A DNA stretch of 64,000 bases, from positions 22,515 through 86,514 of the forward strand of contig NMRB01000369.1 in the NCBI GenBank assembly GCA_002633025.1, read 5' to 3'. Positions 52,040 to 63,267 of the stretch are shown one piece after another (within the stretch, counting starts at the first letter, position 1; each line of letters begins with the position of its first letter). Position numbers and translations under genes: made by a program. Under the pieces are notes generated by a model. That model worked only from the letters and a program-made list of their open reading frames with translations. It made no database searches and had not been told where the DNA came from. The DNA comes from Notospermus geniculatus. Taxonomy: Eukaryota; Nemertea; Pilidiophora; Heteronemertea; Lineidae.

Positions 52040-52683
52040 AGCTCGCTCTTACTGACAGATGACAATTTTTTGAATTGTTTTTACAAGATAATTGGTATTT
52101 TTGCTAATTTAAACTGAATTTGTGCTAAAAATATCATTTTTCTATAAGCCCAACGTCACTGCCCTCAATCAATACAATAGTCAGTGAACGGTGAATAGTG
52201 ACCTGTGACATGTCTCCAGGACCTTGGCCAAGTGTATAGTCCAAAAGCTATGCAGTCTTACCAAGAATACATGGTGCTTATATATTCTTGGTCTTACGTA
52301 AGATTCATAACAGCTTTCAAGAATAACTGGGGAATACACAGGCCCAGGTCATGAGTATTGATCAACAACTTGAGTAGTAGAGGTCACATGCCTAGGGGCT
52401 TTCTCAAGACTGATTGCCCAGTTCAGCTAACGATATTTGATAAAAAGGCATTTATCTCGGTTTTGGGATTTCGCATCCTGATGAAACTTGAACTAGGGAC
52501 CATTTTTTAGGTTGGCGGACAAGTCTGCTGTGAAAAATTTGGGGTTTTTCAAACAAAAGTTGACCTTGGGTCACTTTGGATATAGCCAAATTTCGTCAAT
52601 TTCTGATAACAGATTCAAGGTTATCACTATTATGCTTTTATAGCCAGATAATTTACCTATCATATGCCGGAAACCTTTCATAA
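52040..52683. other. Gene-free intron stretch
   Basis: Nothing recognised. Confidence 0.4.
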
Positions 52684-53190
52684 TAGTCTAATGACGGAGG
52701 GAGGTATATGTACATATCACGAGCAATTGGGTCAAGCATTCCCAAGTAGGACTTGGGATTTTTGGGTTATGCCACGTGGCGGCCATACTGGATCGCCGAT
52801 CGGGCCGGAAATATACATGCACATAAAGGTCATCTGCAGTGCCCACATAGCACATTGGAGCGCTTTGGGTCAAGTCGATCCTGAGTTACAACACTTTGAT
52901 GATTTTCCGGTTACACCACCTGGTGACCATATTGAATGTCCAATCGGATACATGCACATAAATGTCATGCAGGGGGCCACATAGCACATTATAGCGCTTT
53001 GGGTTAAGGCATTCCTGAGCAACAGCACTTTGATGATTTTAGGGTTACGCCACCTGGCGGCCATGTTTGAAGTCAAATCAGGCCGATATTTAACGTGCAT
53101 GTAAAGGTCATCTAGAGGGAGGCAAATCATTTATCAAATTTGAGCACTCTGCATCAAGCCATTCCCGAGTAATAGCACTTTAGTCCAGGA
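52684..53190 (+). repeat. Dispersed repeat family A, 5'-truncated copy
   Basis: Begins within the family start (ATAGTCTAATGACGGAGGGA) and holds three ~145-bp units with CACCTGGCGGCCATG-type cores. The hairpin end is missing. Confidence 0.7.
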
Positions 53191-55084
53191 AAAATATGAT
53201 TTGACCTAGAACAAATTGCAACAGAATTTCTTTTTTGTTCTATATGGTTTAGTATACCCCTCCAAACATCACATAAAAAGTCCCTTTAAATCCGACCCCC
53301 GAAGTGCCCGTAATTGGTATTTATTTGAGATCCTACATTAAGTCCTATTACAATGTTTATGGACTTCTATTACTCGTCCGTTTAACTCGTTGAGGTCGCG
53401 TCATTATCGGAAACACTGTCTTTTCGCGGGGGTCCGACATGGTGCTAGTACTTGTGCTGTAGCTCCTTAACCGTACACGATTTTGACCCAGTTTTTTTTA
53501 AACAGAACATCGACAGGACCACGCTCGTTATTCAGGTCCTCAACGGAGCCCCGGCGTCGTCGTATTCCTGCTTAGTCGCGTTCTGAAGAGGCGAGCACCG
53601 CCATTCGACCGGCCCAGTTTTAAGCACACTGACCTACTATTAACTTCCTCAAATATTTCTCAGTGGTGTGACGCGTAAACTGTGCATGTGGGATTGTAGT
53701 TCGACAAAAAGCCCTTCCCAACAGCGTCAGTCCGGGTCACACAGCCAATTCGAAAGTATTTTTCGCCATTTTGGAGAAAACATGTCGCTAAAGTCGCGGT
53801 AAAGAGAGGGGGCGAAGCTCCCTCTCTTAACCTCTAATCGTATATATTTACAACACACGCACTCAGCTTGTAGCAAATGTAATTCTCGTTCATTTGCAAG
53901 TAATTTCAGCTCAATCGGACCAGTAATAACGGAGTTATAAGCAAAAGAATGCGGTAGTGTCGAGCACCAAACTGAAACCGAGTTATCTCGGTCTTCGACC
54001 TCAGTGAGTTAAGGCCCTATAAATGTATTACCAATAGATAGAAATATGGCACCTCTGAGTTGGAGAGGCATGATTAGAACATCAATAAACTCGTATTTGT
54101 TGTAAAAAGGACAAATTTGTTGATATTGGGCAAAATATGACGTAATGTGTCATTTCTATAACACAGCCACAACATATAATGTTCAAATGAAGCTTATCTG
54201 ACTCAGATATATATTGCACCATGTTGCTTTGAACAACCGGCTCCACTGGTTGACCATGAGTTCCCAAACTGGATGAATGTACTGTAGTTCATTGGTCGCA
54301 AAACCAGGAATCAGACGATGGACGACAGTGAAAAATTGGGATTATGGACCTTTTTCTTGTGCACATGCTATTTCTTATAAGATGGTTTTCTGCACATGAG
54401 AAAATTGCTGCAGAAGAAAAAAACTGGTGCAGAAGAAATTGGTGCCCAAGAAATAAATCTGTTTAATCGACCTTCAAATGCACTAAATAAGCAGCAGTCA
54501 TGTTCCTGATCTGGCAAGGGACAATATTTGCACCAGGTGAGATTCACAGAGATGGATTTTAAAGCCAGCACATGTGCACATGAAAAAAGGTGCACAAAAT
54601 ACCGGACGTCCATCTTGTGAATGGACTCCGAGCACTTAGTTGGACAAAAATTGCCTGTGCACATATTTTTTATGATCACAAATTATGATTCACAGGGTCG
54701 TAATATCGTGAAATAAAACCACTTGCCTGTGCACATATGTTCACATGCAAAAATTGAACCACAAGGTCTACCCGTAGGGAAAAATTGGTGCACAAGGGTA
54801 GATTTATCAACAGGGGCGACAACGGACGACAGACGCTGCACCATCGTTAGAGCTCAGCACAGGTGTGCTAAAAAATGTATCGTGTACGGCAGCCTTTAAA
54901 GTAAAAAATATCTTCTCAGTTTCTATCCAGTTAAAGCCTTGCCCCCACACTGTATTCAATTCAGAATGAGCTTAAGTTCGCCGACATAGTGTAAAATGTA
55001 GGCCTATTATGCTCTATCTGAATACATTCGATCTGGTTCAGCTTTTTCTGTGCGTGCTGAAAACTAGGTCTTGATTCTTCGAGG
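53191..55084. other. Gene-free intron stretch
   Basis: A family-A-like end (ACGGACGACAGACGC, a short hairpin, A-run) occurs at about 54815-54875, and a fragment related to the 58.3-59.0 kb element at 54005-54060. No gene recognised. Confidence 0.4.
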
Positions 55085-55470
55085 TACAGTCTTGGTCATA
55101 TTAATATCAACGCCGACTTTCTCAGATATCTCATAAACAACCGAACCAATTTAAATGCGGTTTTCTGCACAATATCAGAAATCTTATTCACTACAACTGG
55201 GCATCAAAGTTTTTTCACAAGATTCACTTGAACTTCATTGCATAATCTGTCATTGAAAAAGGGTCCAAAAACCTTTTTTTTTGGATTTTTCATCAAAATT
55301 CCTTTGCTAGAGTGAAGTTATGCAAAATAAGGGTGATTTAGAAAGGCACTATCAATATCGGTCGTTTGGTTTTTGAGAAATTGACGTTTTTGTAAAGCTA
55401 TATCAACACCATTTTTCTTCTTCTTCTACCAACAACTTATGAGACGGCCCCTACATAATACTCCAAACCA
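55085..55470 (+). repeat. Dispersed repeat family B, copy 1
   Basis: Shared with 59436-59840 in opposite orientation: TGCGGTTTTCTGCAC, CTGTCATTGAAAAAGG, GAAGTTATGCAAAATAAG and GCTATATCAACACCA. No coding frame; class unknown. Confidence 0.65.
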
Positions 55471-55628
55471 TACTTCATGAGCCGTCTGTAGGCCCTCAGT
55501 GCATATAAAATGCATAGATCTATAGAGCACTCAATTCCACTCATATTCATTTGGCAAAAAGTGTTACATAATAATTTTTCAAGTGTGTGGGAGGCTTCAG
55601 TGACCAATTCATGCACTGGTTAACTTCA

Positions 55629-55866
55629 ATAATAATAATAATAATGTGTGGGCTTATAGTGCCTTTTACATTTAAGTGTGAAGGCACTTCACATTATTAC
55701 CCAGCCTAATCCAGAAACCTTTCTGTAGAAACCAAGGGCAGCTACAATCAAGCGCACACATGGACTTTTCAGGCCAGTTGAGAGTATACAGAGTGACACA
55801 GCCAGGGGTTGAACCCGCAACCGATCACGAGTCCAACGCTCTAACCATTGTGCCACCGCGCTCCCT
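55629..55866 (-). mobile_element. tRNA-derived SINE with LINE-like tail
   Basis: Minus strand: the tRNA head GGAGCGCGGTGGCACAATGG with B box GCGGGTTCAACCCC is followed by a body. The 3' end carries an AAGTGCCTT..AAGGCACT hairpin and an (ATT)n tail. The LINE at 20439-21976 has a similar hairpin before its (AAT)n tail. Confidence 0.75.
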
Positions 55867-55979
55867 TCAAACAAAGATGAAAACGGCTACTAAGTTCTTT
55901 CTCAATGCATGTTACTTTTTACAATACAATGTCATGAACAACCAGTACAGATCACAATAGCCGTGGTTACACTACATAT

Positions 55980-56517
55980 GAAATGGTCCATGGACCATGT
56001 GCTCACTGGGTTGGACATAATAGTCTAATGACAAAGGGAGGTACATATCAGTTATGAGCAATCTGGGTCAAGTCATTCCCAGGTAGGACTTTGATGATTT
56101 TGGGGTTATGCCACCTGGCGGCCATATTGGATGTCCGATTGGGCTGGAACTTCAGATGCACATACATGTAAAGGTCATTTGCAGGGGGCCACATAACACA
56201 TTGGAGCGCTTTGTGGAAAGTCGTTCCTGAGTTACAGCAAATTGATGATTTTCGGGTCACGCCACCTGGCGGCCANTGCACTTTTTGTGTTTTTGGTTTC
56301 TGCCACCTGGTGGCCAAACTGAGAGTCGAATCGGACCGAAACTTGGTGTCGTGGGTCGTCTGACCTAGGGGTATATATGTACCAAGTTTCAGATCAATAG
56401 CTCCAGCGGTTACGAAACGTGCCCTGCTAACGGACCACGACGGACGACGACGACGACGGACGACGACGGACGACGGACGCTGCACCATCGTAATAGCTCA
56501 CCCCAGTGAGCTAAAAA
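55980..56517 (+). repeat. Dispersed repeat family A, copy with internal gap
   Basis: Same start (GAAATGGTCCATGGACCATG) and same end (ACGACGG tract, TAGCTCAC/GTGAGCTA hairpin, A-run) as 7398-8471. It jumps from the second unit straight to the 3' part at the N at 56276. Confidence 0.8.
56276..56276. other. Single N, probable collapsed gap
   Basis: It joins two distant parts of the family A repeat, consistent with about 0.5 kb of missing repeat. Confidence 0.8.
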
Positions 56518-56879
56518 TCCCCGGGTTTTTTGCAGTCACACCTATGAATTGCCGGTGTAACGAAGATGAATGTGTCCTATGCTCTATGGTGGTTAGAAAT
56601 AAAATTCTGCTTTCTTTGCATCTAGTTATTACAATGTATGTGGAAAACGTCTTCTGCTTTTGCCCATTGTGAATATTTTTTTTATAATCCAGGGGACAGG
56701 AAACTAAATACACTGTATGTAAAAAAAATTTAATTAGTCCCTGATGATCTACTTCTGGAAATCAATCTCATTGAATCATACTAACAAGGATAAGGACCAA
56801 TGATGTGATCATATTCATAATCATAAACCACACAGGCCTACATGAACTGATGCAGTAAATTGTTCAACCCCTAATCCCT

Positions 56880-57035
56880 CAACCACAAAAAACTAAATTT
56901 TCGTAGCTAACCCCAGATTAACGCTAACCCTAACCCAATCACTATGAGTATAGCCTAACCCTAACCCCTCACTAACCCTATTCCTAACTCCTCATCTAAA
57001 ACGCTTAATCTGATGTTAACCCCTAATCCGAACAA
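56880..57035 (-). repeat. Degenerate CTAACCC-rich segment
   Basis: Clusters such as GCTAACCCTAACCC and CTAACCCTAACCCCTCACTA occur among other sequence. Complementary in motif to the segment at 47.7 kb. Confidence 0.5.
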
Positions 57036-57075
57036 GACAAGGACATGAGAAGTTTACTACTCGAGAGCTGGTTAA

Positions 57076-57258
57076 AGCGAATCAAAAGCGGATTTTGTTT
57101 ACATTTGGATTGTGTTTGTAAACAGAAAATTCAGCCAATCAGAATGCACGAAAATTTCTTTTGTTGACATTCTGGAGAAGTTTGTTTACATTTTCCCCGA
57201 AAATTCGTCCCCTTTCAAATTCTATTTCTAAATCAAATTTTTTCGCTTTTGATTCGCT
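57076..57258 (+). mobile_element. 183-bp TTAA MITE, copy 2
   Basis: Ends AGCGAATCAAAAGCG and CGCTTTTGATTCGCT with TTAA on both sides (57072-57075, 57259-57262). Nearly identical to the copy at 63081. Confidence 0.85.
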
Positions 57259-57262
57259 TTAA

Positions 57263-58294
57263 CTGTGACCTTGACCTCTGATCTTGAGAAATATTGCGTA
57301 ACTGGAACAGGGATCCTTCATTAAACCTTTTGGACATGGTTAATTCAGACTTCCAATTAGTTTTCTCGTGAAGTTCTGAGCAGACTTGCATTTTTGAACT
57401 GTCTGACCTTGACCTTGGCCGCTGACCTTAAAGGTCATTGCGTAATCTGAAAGGTCATTCTTGATAACCTAGGTATAGGTGAAGGTTTTAGGCTTCTACC
57501 ATCACCAGGTTCTGATTTATCTCATGTTATCAAATTTGCATATGAAATCTCGCCATGATATCAACACATATCATGCGACCGAGCAGGTACAAACTGAAAA
57601 TTTCAGTTGCAATAACATCCTTGGTGAGCTATGATGTTGCGATACAAGTTTCAAGTCGCTTAGTGTGCGAGACCTCCCGATATGTCAAAATACCAAATTT
57701 GATATATCAATATCATTATGATGCTGAGCCTGGTGAATAAAATTGTTAACGCCAGTATCTTGTCAAGGGCCATAAATATAGGGAAGGAACTTGTTATTGA
57801 TGCTCTACCTGGCCTCGGAGCCTGGTTATTCAAGAAACAAAAGTGTGACAGACAAATCTCAATCTTTGATACGTCAGTTTCACCATGAACCAGGTATCGG
57901 AGACCTGAAATTTTCATTCCATCTCGCAGGTCAGGTTACAGAAACAAAGTTACAGGGTGCGACAGACCGGACAGACAGACACACCTACACACAGGCAGAC
58001 ATACAGAGAGACACCACGACCACACGCTAACTCCAAACCCCGACCCCTGAGTAGCCCTCAGCCCTTACCCTCAATGGCATGACATGACATGACATAACAT
58101 GACATTTGTCACTGGTGACATCAAATTGGTCTATTATAACTGAGCCACACACTCCAAAGCCTCGCTGGTACAGTCTATGATGATCGGACGGTTGAAACAG
58201 AACTTGTACCGTACAGGCAATGTCAGCTTGGTCGCCTGTAAATGAATGTACCAGGTACATTGAGTGATGGCGTAAAGCCGACACTGATAGTCTA
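57263..58294. other. Gene-free intron stretch
   Basis: A (GACAT)n run lies at 58078-58106, and a GACAGACAGACAC-rich segment near 57965. Nothing else. Confidence 0.4.
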
Positions 58295-59016
58295 GGAGCT
58301 AACAAAGATTTAATGCACATCTCAAGTACACAAACTTTTTTGGGGTTGCGGGTTAGTTTCTATCCCACTGACCACAAAAACCCAATTCTTAAGTTCCGCA
58401 AATGGTGCGTTTAGAAGATAGAGCCGTTTGAATTTTGGGTACTGATTTTATCATTGGAGCAAAATCAGAGCATCAATGTACAGGGGCTTGGAATCTGATG
58501 TACAGCTAACTTTTAAATGGGTGGCTTGGGACCCTATAAATGTATTGTCAATAGATAGAAACATGGGTCCACTGAGACAGGAAAACATATTCTTACGTAT
58601 TTTATCTTATTGGAAATGATGGTTTTACATCTTTATCAGAATTCTGGCCCGGCGGCCATTTTAAATTGATAAATTACTGTTTATTGAATTTCTCATCCTA
58701 TAGCAAATAAAAACAAATAAGAATATGCTAATCTGATTCTATGGACCCATGTTTCTATCTATTGGCAATACATTTATGGTGTCTCAAGCCACCCATTTAA
58801 AAGTTAGCGGTACATCAGTATCCAAGCCCCTGTACAAATGCTCTGATTTTGGTCCAATGACAAAGCCAGTACTCAAAGTTCAAACGGCTCTATCTTCTAA
58901 ACGCACCACTTGCGGAACTTAAGAATTGGGTTTTTGTGGTCAGTGGGATAGAAACTAACCCCCAAACCCAAAAAAGTTTTTGTACTTGAGATGTGCATTA
59001 AATCTTTGTTAGCTCC
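58295..59016. mobile_element. 722-bp foldback element
   Basis: Ends GGAGCTAACAAAGATTTAATG and its complement. Arms of ~260 bp are imperfect reverse complements (shared words CAATAGATAGAAACATGGG, GTGGTCAGTGGGATAGAAAC). A fragment of the same family is at about 54005-54060. No coding capacity. Confidence 0.75.
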
Positions 59017-59435
59017 AGGTATATGACTGTACCTGGCACACTGTATGTCGGGGACATTCATTTACTTTATACCGGGCTTCAAGAAACCCGTGTCTGAAAA
59101 ACACGGGTTTTTCGAACACGGCAATCTCGCCCTGCTTTTCGAAATCCCCGTGTTTTCGCTAGTTCTTCGCACGGCGACAGATGGCGCAGCCATTAAGTGA
59201 CGTCGTTTTCGCGCCTCCAACAATTTGTGCCAATACAGAAATGACCGAAGAGTCAGTGCATGCAGCGCAGCTCTCGCCGGGCTACTTAACTACAAGCTAG
59301 TGGTGTGACCTCTCGCCGGGATTTTCGTACACACGGTTTTGACACGGGTCTGGAAAAACACGGGTATTTTCAAAAGGTGACACCTTAGCTAATATTTATC
59401 CATGCCTATAGTGTGACCCATGAATGGTGTATGGT

Positions 59436-59840
59436 TGGCATTATTATGTAGGGGCCGTATCAGAAGTTGTTGCTACTGGAAGACAAGTGGTGTTGATATA
59501 GCTTCACAAAAACGTCAATTTCACAAAAACTAAACGACCGATTTTGACAGTAACTTGCTAAATCACAATCACTTGCTAAATCGAATCCCGGTATTGCTAA
59601 ATCACACTTATTTTGGCATAACTTCATGCTAGCAAAGAAATTTTTGTGAAAAATTCAGAAACAAAAACGTTTTTTGAGACCTTTTTCAATGACAGATTAC
59701 GCAATGAAGAAGTGAATCTTGTGCAAAAACACTGATGCACAGTTATAGTGAACAAGATTTCTGACCCTGTGCAGAAAACCGCATTGGGGTTTGGTAGTTT
59801 ACACTTTGAAACTACTGTGAAATTCAATACAGAGGGGCTT
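59436..59840 (-). repeat. Dispersed repeat family B, copy 2
   Basis: Reverse-complement match to 55085-55470, with one added stretch around a repeated CTTGCTAAATC word (59549-59605). Confidence 0.65.
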
Positions 59841-59984
59841 TAAAAAGCGAAGATATTACAGTAAAAGTTGCTGCACCATGTTGCAATTTCCTGTGGGTTT
59901 ATATGTTCATTTCGTTGAAAAAAGGTTTTATAGAAACGATAGCCTCAAAATTTAAATTATTTTGCTATGATTTGTTGCACTTAC

Positions 59985-60105
59985 CCATTTTAACCATCAC
60001 CCTTCCTGGGTTGTTGAAGTGGTCTCCCTGGAAGCAGTTGGCAGCTGTAAGTATCCACTCCCTATTAAGCACCGTGCCAGCACAGGCCGCCGCCGTAGGT
60101 CTGAA
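59985..60105 (-). CDS. Serine protease homologue, exon with the His57 position (Asn)
   Basis: A minus-strand exon between acceptor CTGTTTATAG and donor GTAAGT. It encodes ACAGTVLNREWILTAANCF, where the S1 family has TAAHC, so the catalytic His57 is Asn (AAC, one base from CAC). The Cys42/Cys58 pair is kept. QGDHFNNPGRVMVKMG follows. It enters in phase 0 and leaves in phase 1, matching both neighbours. Confidence 0.88.
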
Positions 60106-60134
60106 CTATAAACAGAGGATTAATATTGATCAAT

Positions 60135-62075
60135 GTTACAACTGGTTTTCTTACTCTAACAGCTTTTCTTACTCGACGGGAAATCTTACTCATAGTAAGA
60201 TCTGACGCACACCTTCCAACGGGTTTTAACGGGATATCTTACTCATTTGTTAACGCGTTTTCTTACGCCGATTTAACCGGTTTCTTATTCGTGACCTTAA
60301 CTCGTTTTCTTACTGTATCTAACGGGTTTTCTTACTCTTCCAAAATAATCAAAAGTAAGACTGAAAAAGCTTTTTATCTTCATAGAAAAGAAAACAGTTA
60401 ATGTCCACCAAAGAGTGTGTGGTGTACATTAGGCACTGACAAATAAATATTTAGGTATAATTACGATAATGTTGCACCATACTGCATCGAGGTGATGAAG
60501 ACAGGGTACAATTGAATTGTTTACAAAATGCTATAGTCTGATTTGACGGTTGTTTTTTTTTATTTGTGGAAAGTAATTGGAGATCAAATCTCGTGTGGCT
60601 GTCTTAGGTACCGAAAATCGTAAATCTACACTACTGTAAACATAATTATAATACGTTGTTTCCAATACGCTCTTCTTAATGCACTGAATGTCTGCGTGTT
60701 TTTTTTGTATGCATAAGAACAAGCGTACAAATGGCACAATTTTTTTAATTGAAACTCGCTTTCTTTAGTAATTTTAGTTTGTTTCAATTGTTTTTAGATT
60801 TCACATTTCATCGTGTTGTAACACACTACGTGTAAAATTGTGAAATTACATTATTGTTCATAATGTTTTTCATTACCAAATTATGACGAATTTAATGATA
60901 GAATACTGAATTTGTGTATAATCTTTTCAATCTCATTCCTGACGTCATTTTTGTTTTGTTGCACCAATCTGAAGAGGTCGCCACCATCGTTCCTTGGCTA
61001 AGACCTCTGAAAACGGCTGGAACCCAGCACAAGATTCTTGTGCTCATCGATTTTACAAATTATTTGATAAAGTAGCCTAATCATACCGAGAATTACAATT
61101 TGTGCCAGTATTTGGAAAAATACTACTATTTTAACATTCCGTTGGGTATTCAATGTTTTATTAAGGAACAAAGTAAAAACTCTTTAAAATCCCTACGCAT
61201 TTGTTTGTGCAACGGTCAGAAATTCATCCGCCTTCAACAATGCATTTGCACTATGCAAAAGTAGTACCGGTCTAGCCATTTCCAGAGTTAAATGGGGCAT
61301 TGAACTCTGGGTACGAGATTGTTGTTGCACTTGTAGTGAGTTTTAAACACTAGTTTTTTTTTCTTGTGCTGGTAATACGAGCACAAGAGAAAAAATGCCA
61401 GCCAACATTGACCAAGTCAATCACCCCTTCTAGCAATACGTGGCCCCACATAAATTCGCAAAAAAGGTTGATCCCAGGATCGTTCCTGTTACATGAGCTA
61501 GGAATCCTTTCCAGCGATTTTTGCTTGTGATCACTGGGACAGAATTGTGACAATTCAATATTAACGAAATCGGCGACAGAGACTGATTTTGTACGTCGTA
61601 TTTGGTATTTCGTTCTCGTTCGTTGTTCGTAAGGGAAGAAATCTCACTCTTAAAGAACGACGAAAACGATGTTAAATAAGATAAAAAGCTCTTCCAGTCT
61701 TACTTTTGATTATTTCGGAAGAGTGAGAAAACCCGTTAAATACGGTAAGAAAACGCGTTAAGCTGCGTTTAGCTGACACGCGGAATGCATATTGCGGAAC
61801 GCGGAAGCGGAAAATGCAATGCATTTTCACATACAACGTATCTTTCCGCCAGGGTTTCCACGACCCTATATCGCATTCCCCGAGTCAGCTAAACGCAGCC
61901 TAAGTGTCATGAGTAAGAAAACCGGTTAAATCGGCGTAAGAAAACGCGTTAACAAATCAGTAAGATATCCCGTTGAGAGTAAGAAAACCCGTTCGAAGGT
62001 ATGCGTCAGATCTTACTATGAGTAAGATTTCCCGTCGAGTAAGAAAAGCCGTTGAATAAGAAAACCAGTTGTAAC
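60135..62075. mobile_element. 1.94-kb TIR element filling the intron
   Basis: Ends GTTACAACTGGTTTTCTTA and its complement. Arms (60135-60390; 61668-62075) are made of degenerate GTAAGAAAACSSGTTAA units in mirror image. The element occupies most of the 2.15-kb intron. The centre (60.4-61.6 kb) shows no transposase. A second MITE sits in the right arm at 61762-61900. Confidence 0.7.
61762..61900. mobile_element. 139-bp MITE with TAA target
   Basis: Ends GCTGCGTTTAGCTGAC and GTCAGCTAAACGCAGCC are flanked by TAA (61759-61761, 61901-61903), as in Harbinger-type MITEs. Confidence 0.65.
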
Positions 62076-62255
62076 AAGGCCTACTCTGTGAAAACTGACC
62101 GTTAAGGCTGCCTGCCAACTCGAGGTCAGAGGTTCGATTCTCGACCAAGAGAATCAGACCAAGAGTGATCGATATTGGTCACTAGAAGTCCACACGATAT
62201 CTCCAAATTATACCAAATGTTTCAAGTTGAAGGTAAATTCTTCAATTCCACTCAC

Positions 62256-62395
62256 TTGCGAAAGTGGGGGATTATCCGACCTCGCAAAGAAAAGTGCCGC
62301 CATCCACGGCCACGCCCCGGGCTTTGCAATATTCCCTCCAATGATGTTGCTAATCGAAATCCCTGTTTTACCCGCGATACCGCACTGGCTATAAT
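62256..62395 (-). CDS. Serine protease homologue, exon with the activation site
   Basis: The minus-strand exon ends at donor GTGAGT (62255-62250) in phase 0. It encodes YSQCGIAGKTGISISN followed by IIGGNIAKPGAWPWMAALFF, the start of the S1 domain. The residue before IIGG, normally Arg or Lys for trypsin-like activation, is Asn. The exon start is ambiguous. An acceptor TTGTTTAG gives 62395 (phase 1, as in most other introns). An alternative acceptor at 62481-62480 would extend it to 62479 and add a hydrophobic VGGVVVGVVLVLVVCVM segment, making a membrane-anchored protein. Earlier exons with the start codon were not found. Confidence 0.83.
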
Positions 62396-62479
62396 CTAAA
62401 CAACGAAAAGGACGACAGCATTGCATCACGCACACAACAAGTACTAAAACAACACCAACAACAACGCCACCAACATGGG

Positions 62480-63076
62480 CTAAAAGACAAGTTCAGATAC
62501 TAGTACATCATGTTAAATCTATGTCATGATGAACAACAACTAGATGCTGGACGCTCGGAACCTGTCACACTTTCCAACGCATAAGTCAGACGGCTTATTC
62601 ATGTACATGTAATGCTTGCCAAGTAAGGTAGAATACATGTACAATGGAGCTGAACATTGTTTAAGAAATAACGAGGGCATGTAAAAATAATTAAAATCGT
62701 TACCTACTTTGTCCATTCCGCCCAATCAATTCCTTAAGGGCTAGACCCACTCACCAAATTTTCCAACCCCACTTTTGTGAAATGTCAAATATCTTTAAAA
62801 CCATTTGTACATCCACAAGAACGCAATTAACAATAACATCCTCATCTTTATTCCTGTATTATATTATATCTTTAAAACACTAAAGTCTTTTTACTTTGCA
62901 TCTACACCTAAATTATCAGTCGGACAGTGCAACAACTAAAACGACAAATTAGTTTGTGGTCGATCCACTCATTAGCTGAAACAAAGGGTACAGCTTTCGG
63001 TACATATTGCCGCCTTATTACAAAGAATGAAGAGACTATCTTCTGTATACCAGTAACTTTGGTTTGTATCTACACG
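62480..63076. other. Gene-free stretch, upstream intron
   Basis: No further exon of the protease homologue was recognised. Confidence 0.4.
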
Positions 63077-63080
63077 TTAA

Positions 63081-63263
63081 AGCGAATCGAAAGCGGATTT
63101 TGTTTACATTTGGATGGTGTTTGTAAACAGAAAATTCAGCCAATCAGAATGCACGAAAATTTCTTTTGTTGACATTCTGGAGAAGTTTGTTTACATTTTT
63201 CCCGACAATTCGTCCCCTTTCAAATTCTATTTCTAAATAAAATTTTTTCGCTTTTGATTCGCT
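63081..63263 (+). mobile_element. 183-bp TTAA MITE, copy 3
   Basis: Ends AGCGAATCGAAAGCG and CGCTTTTGATTCGCT with TTAA at 63077-63080 and 63264-63267. Confidence 0.85.
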
Positions 63264-63267
63264 TTAA

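Noticed and set aside
3905-62150. Functional tRNA genes at the tRNA-like sites (3.9, 5.9, 6.3, 29.2, 46.8, 48.3, 55.8 and about 62.1 kb)
   Set aside because: A and B boxes are present, but acceptor and T stems do not pair well, and several have SINE bodies attached.
62090-62150. tRNA-like word GAGGTTCGATTCTC
   Set aside because: B-box-like word only; no A box at proper spacing.
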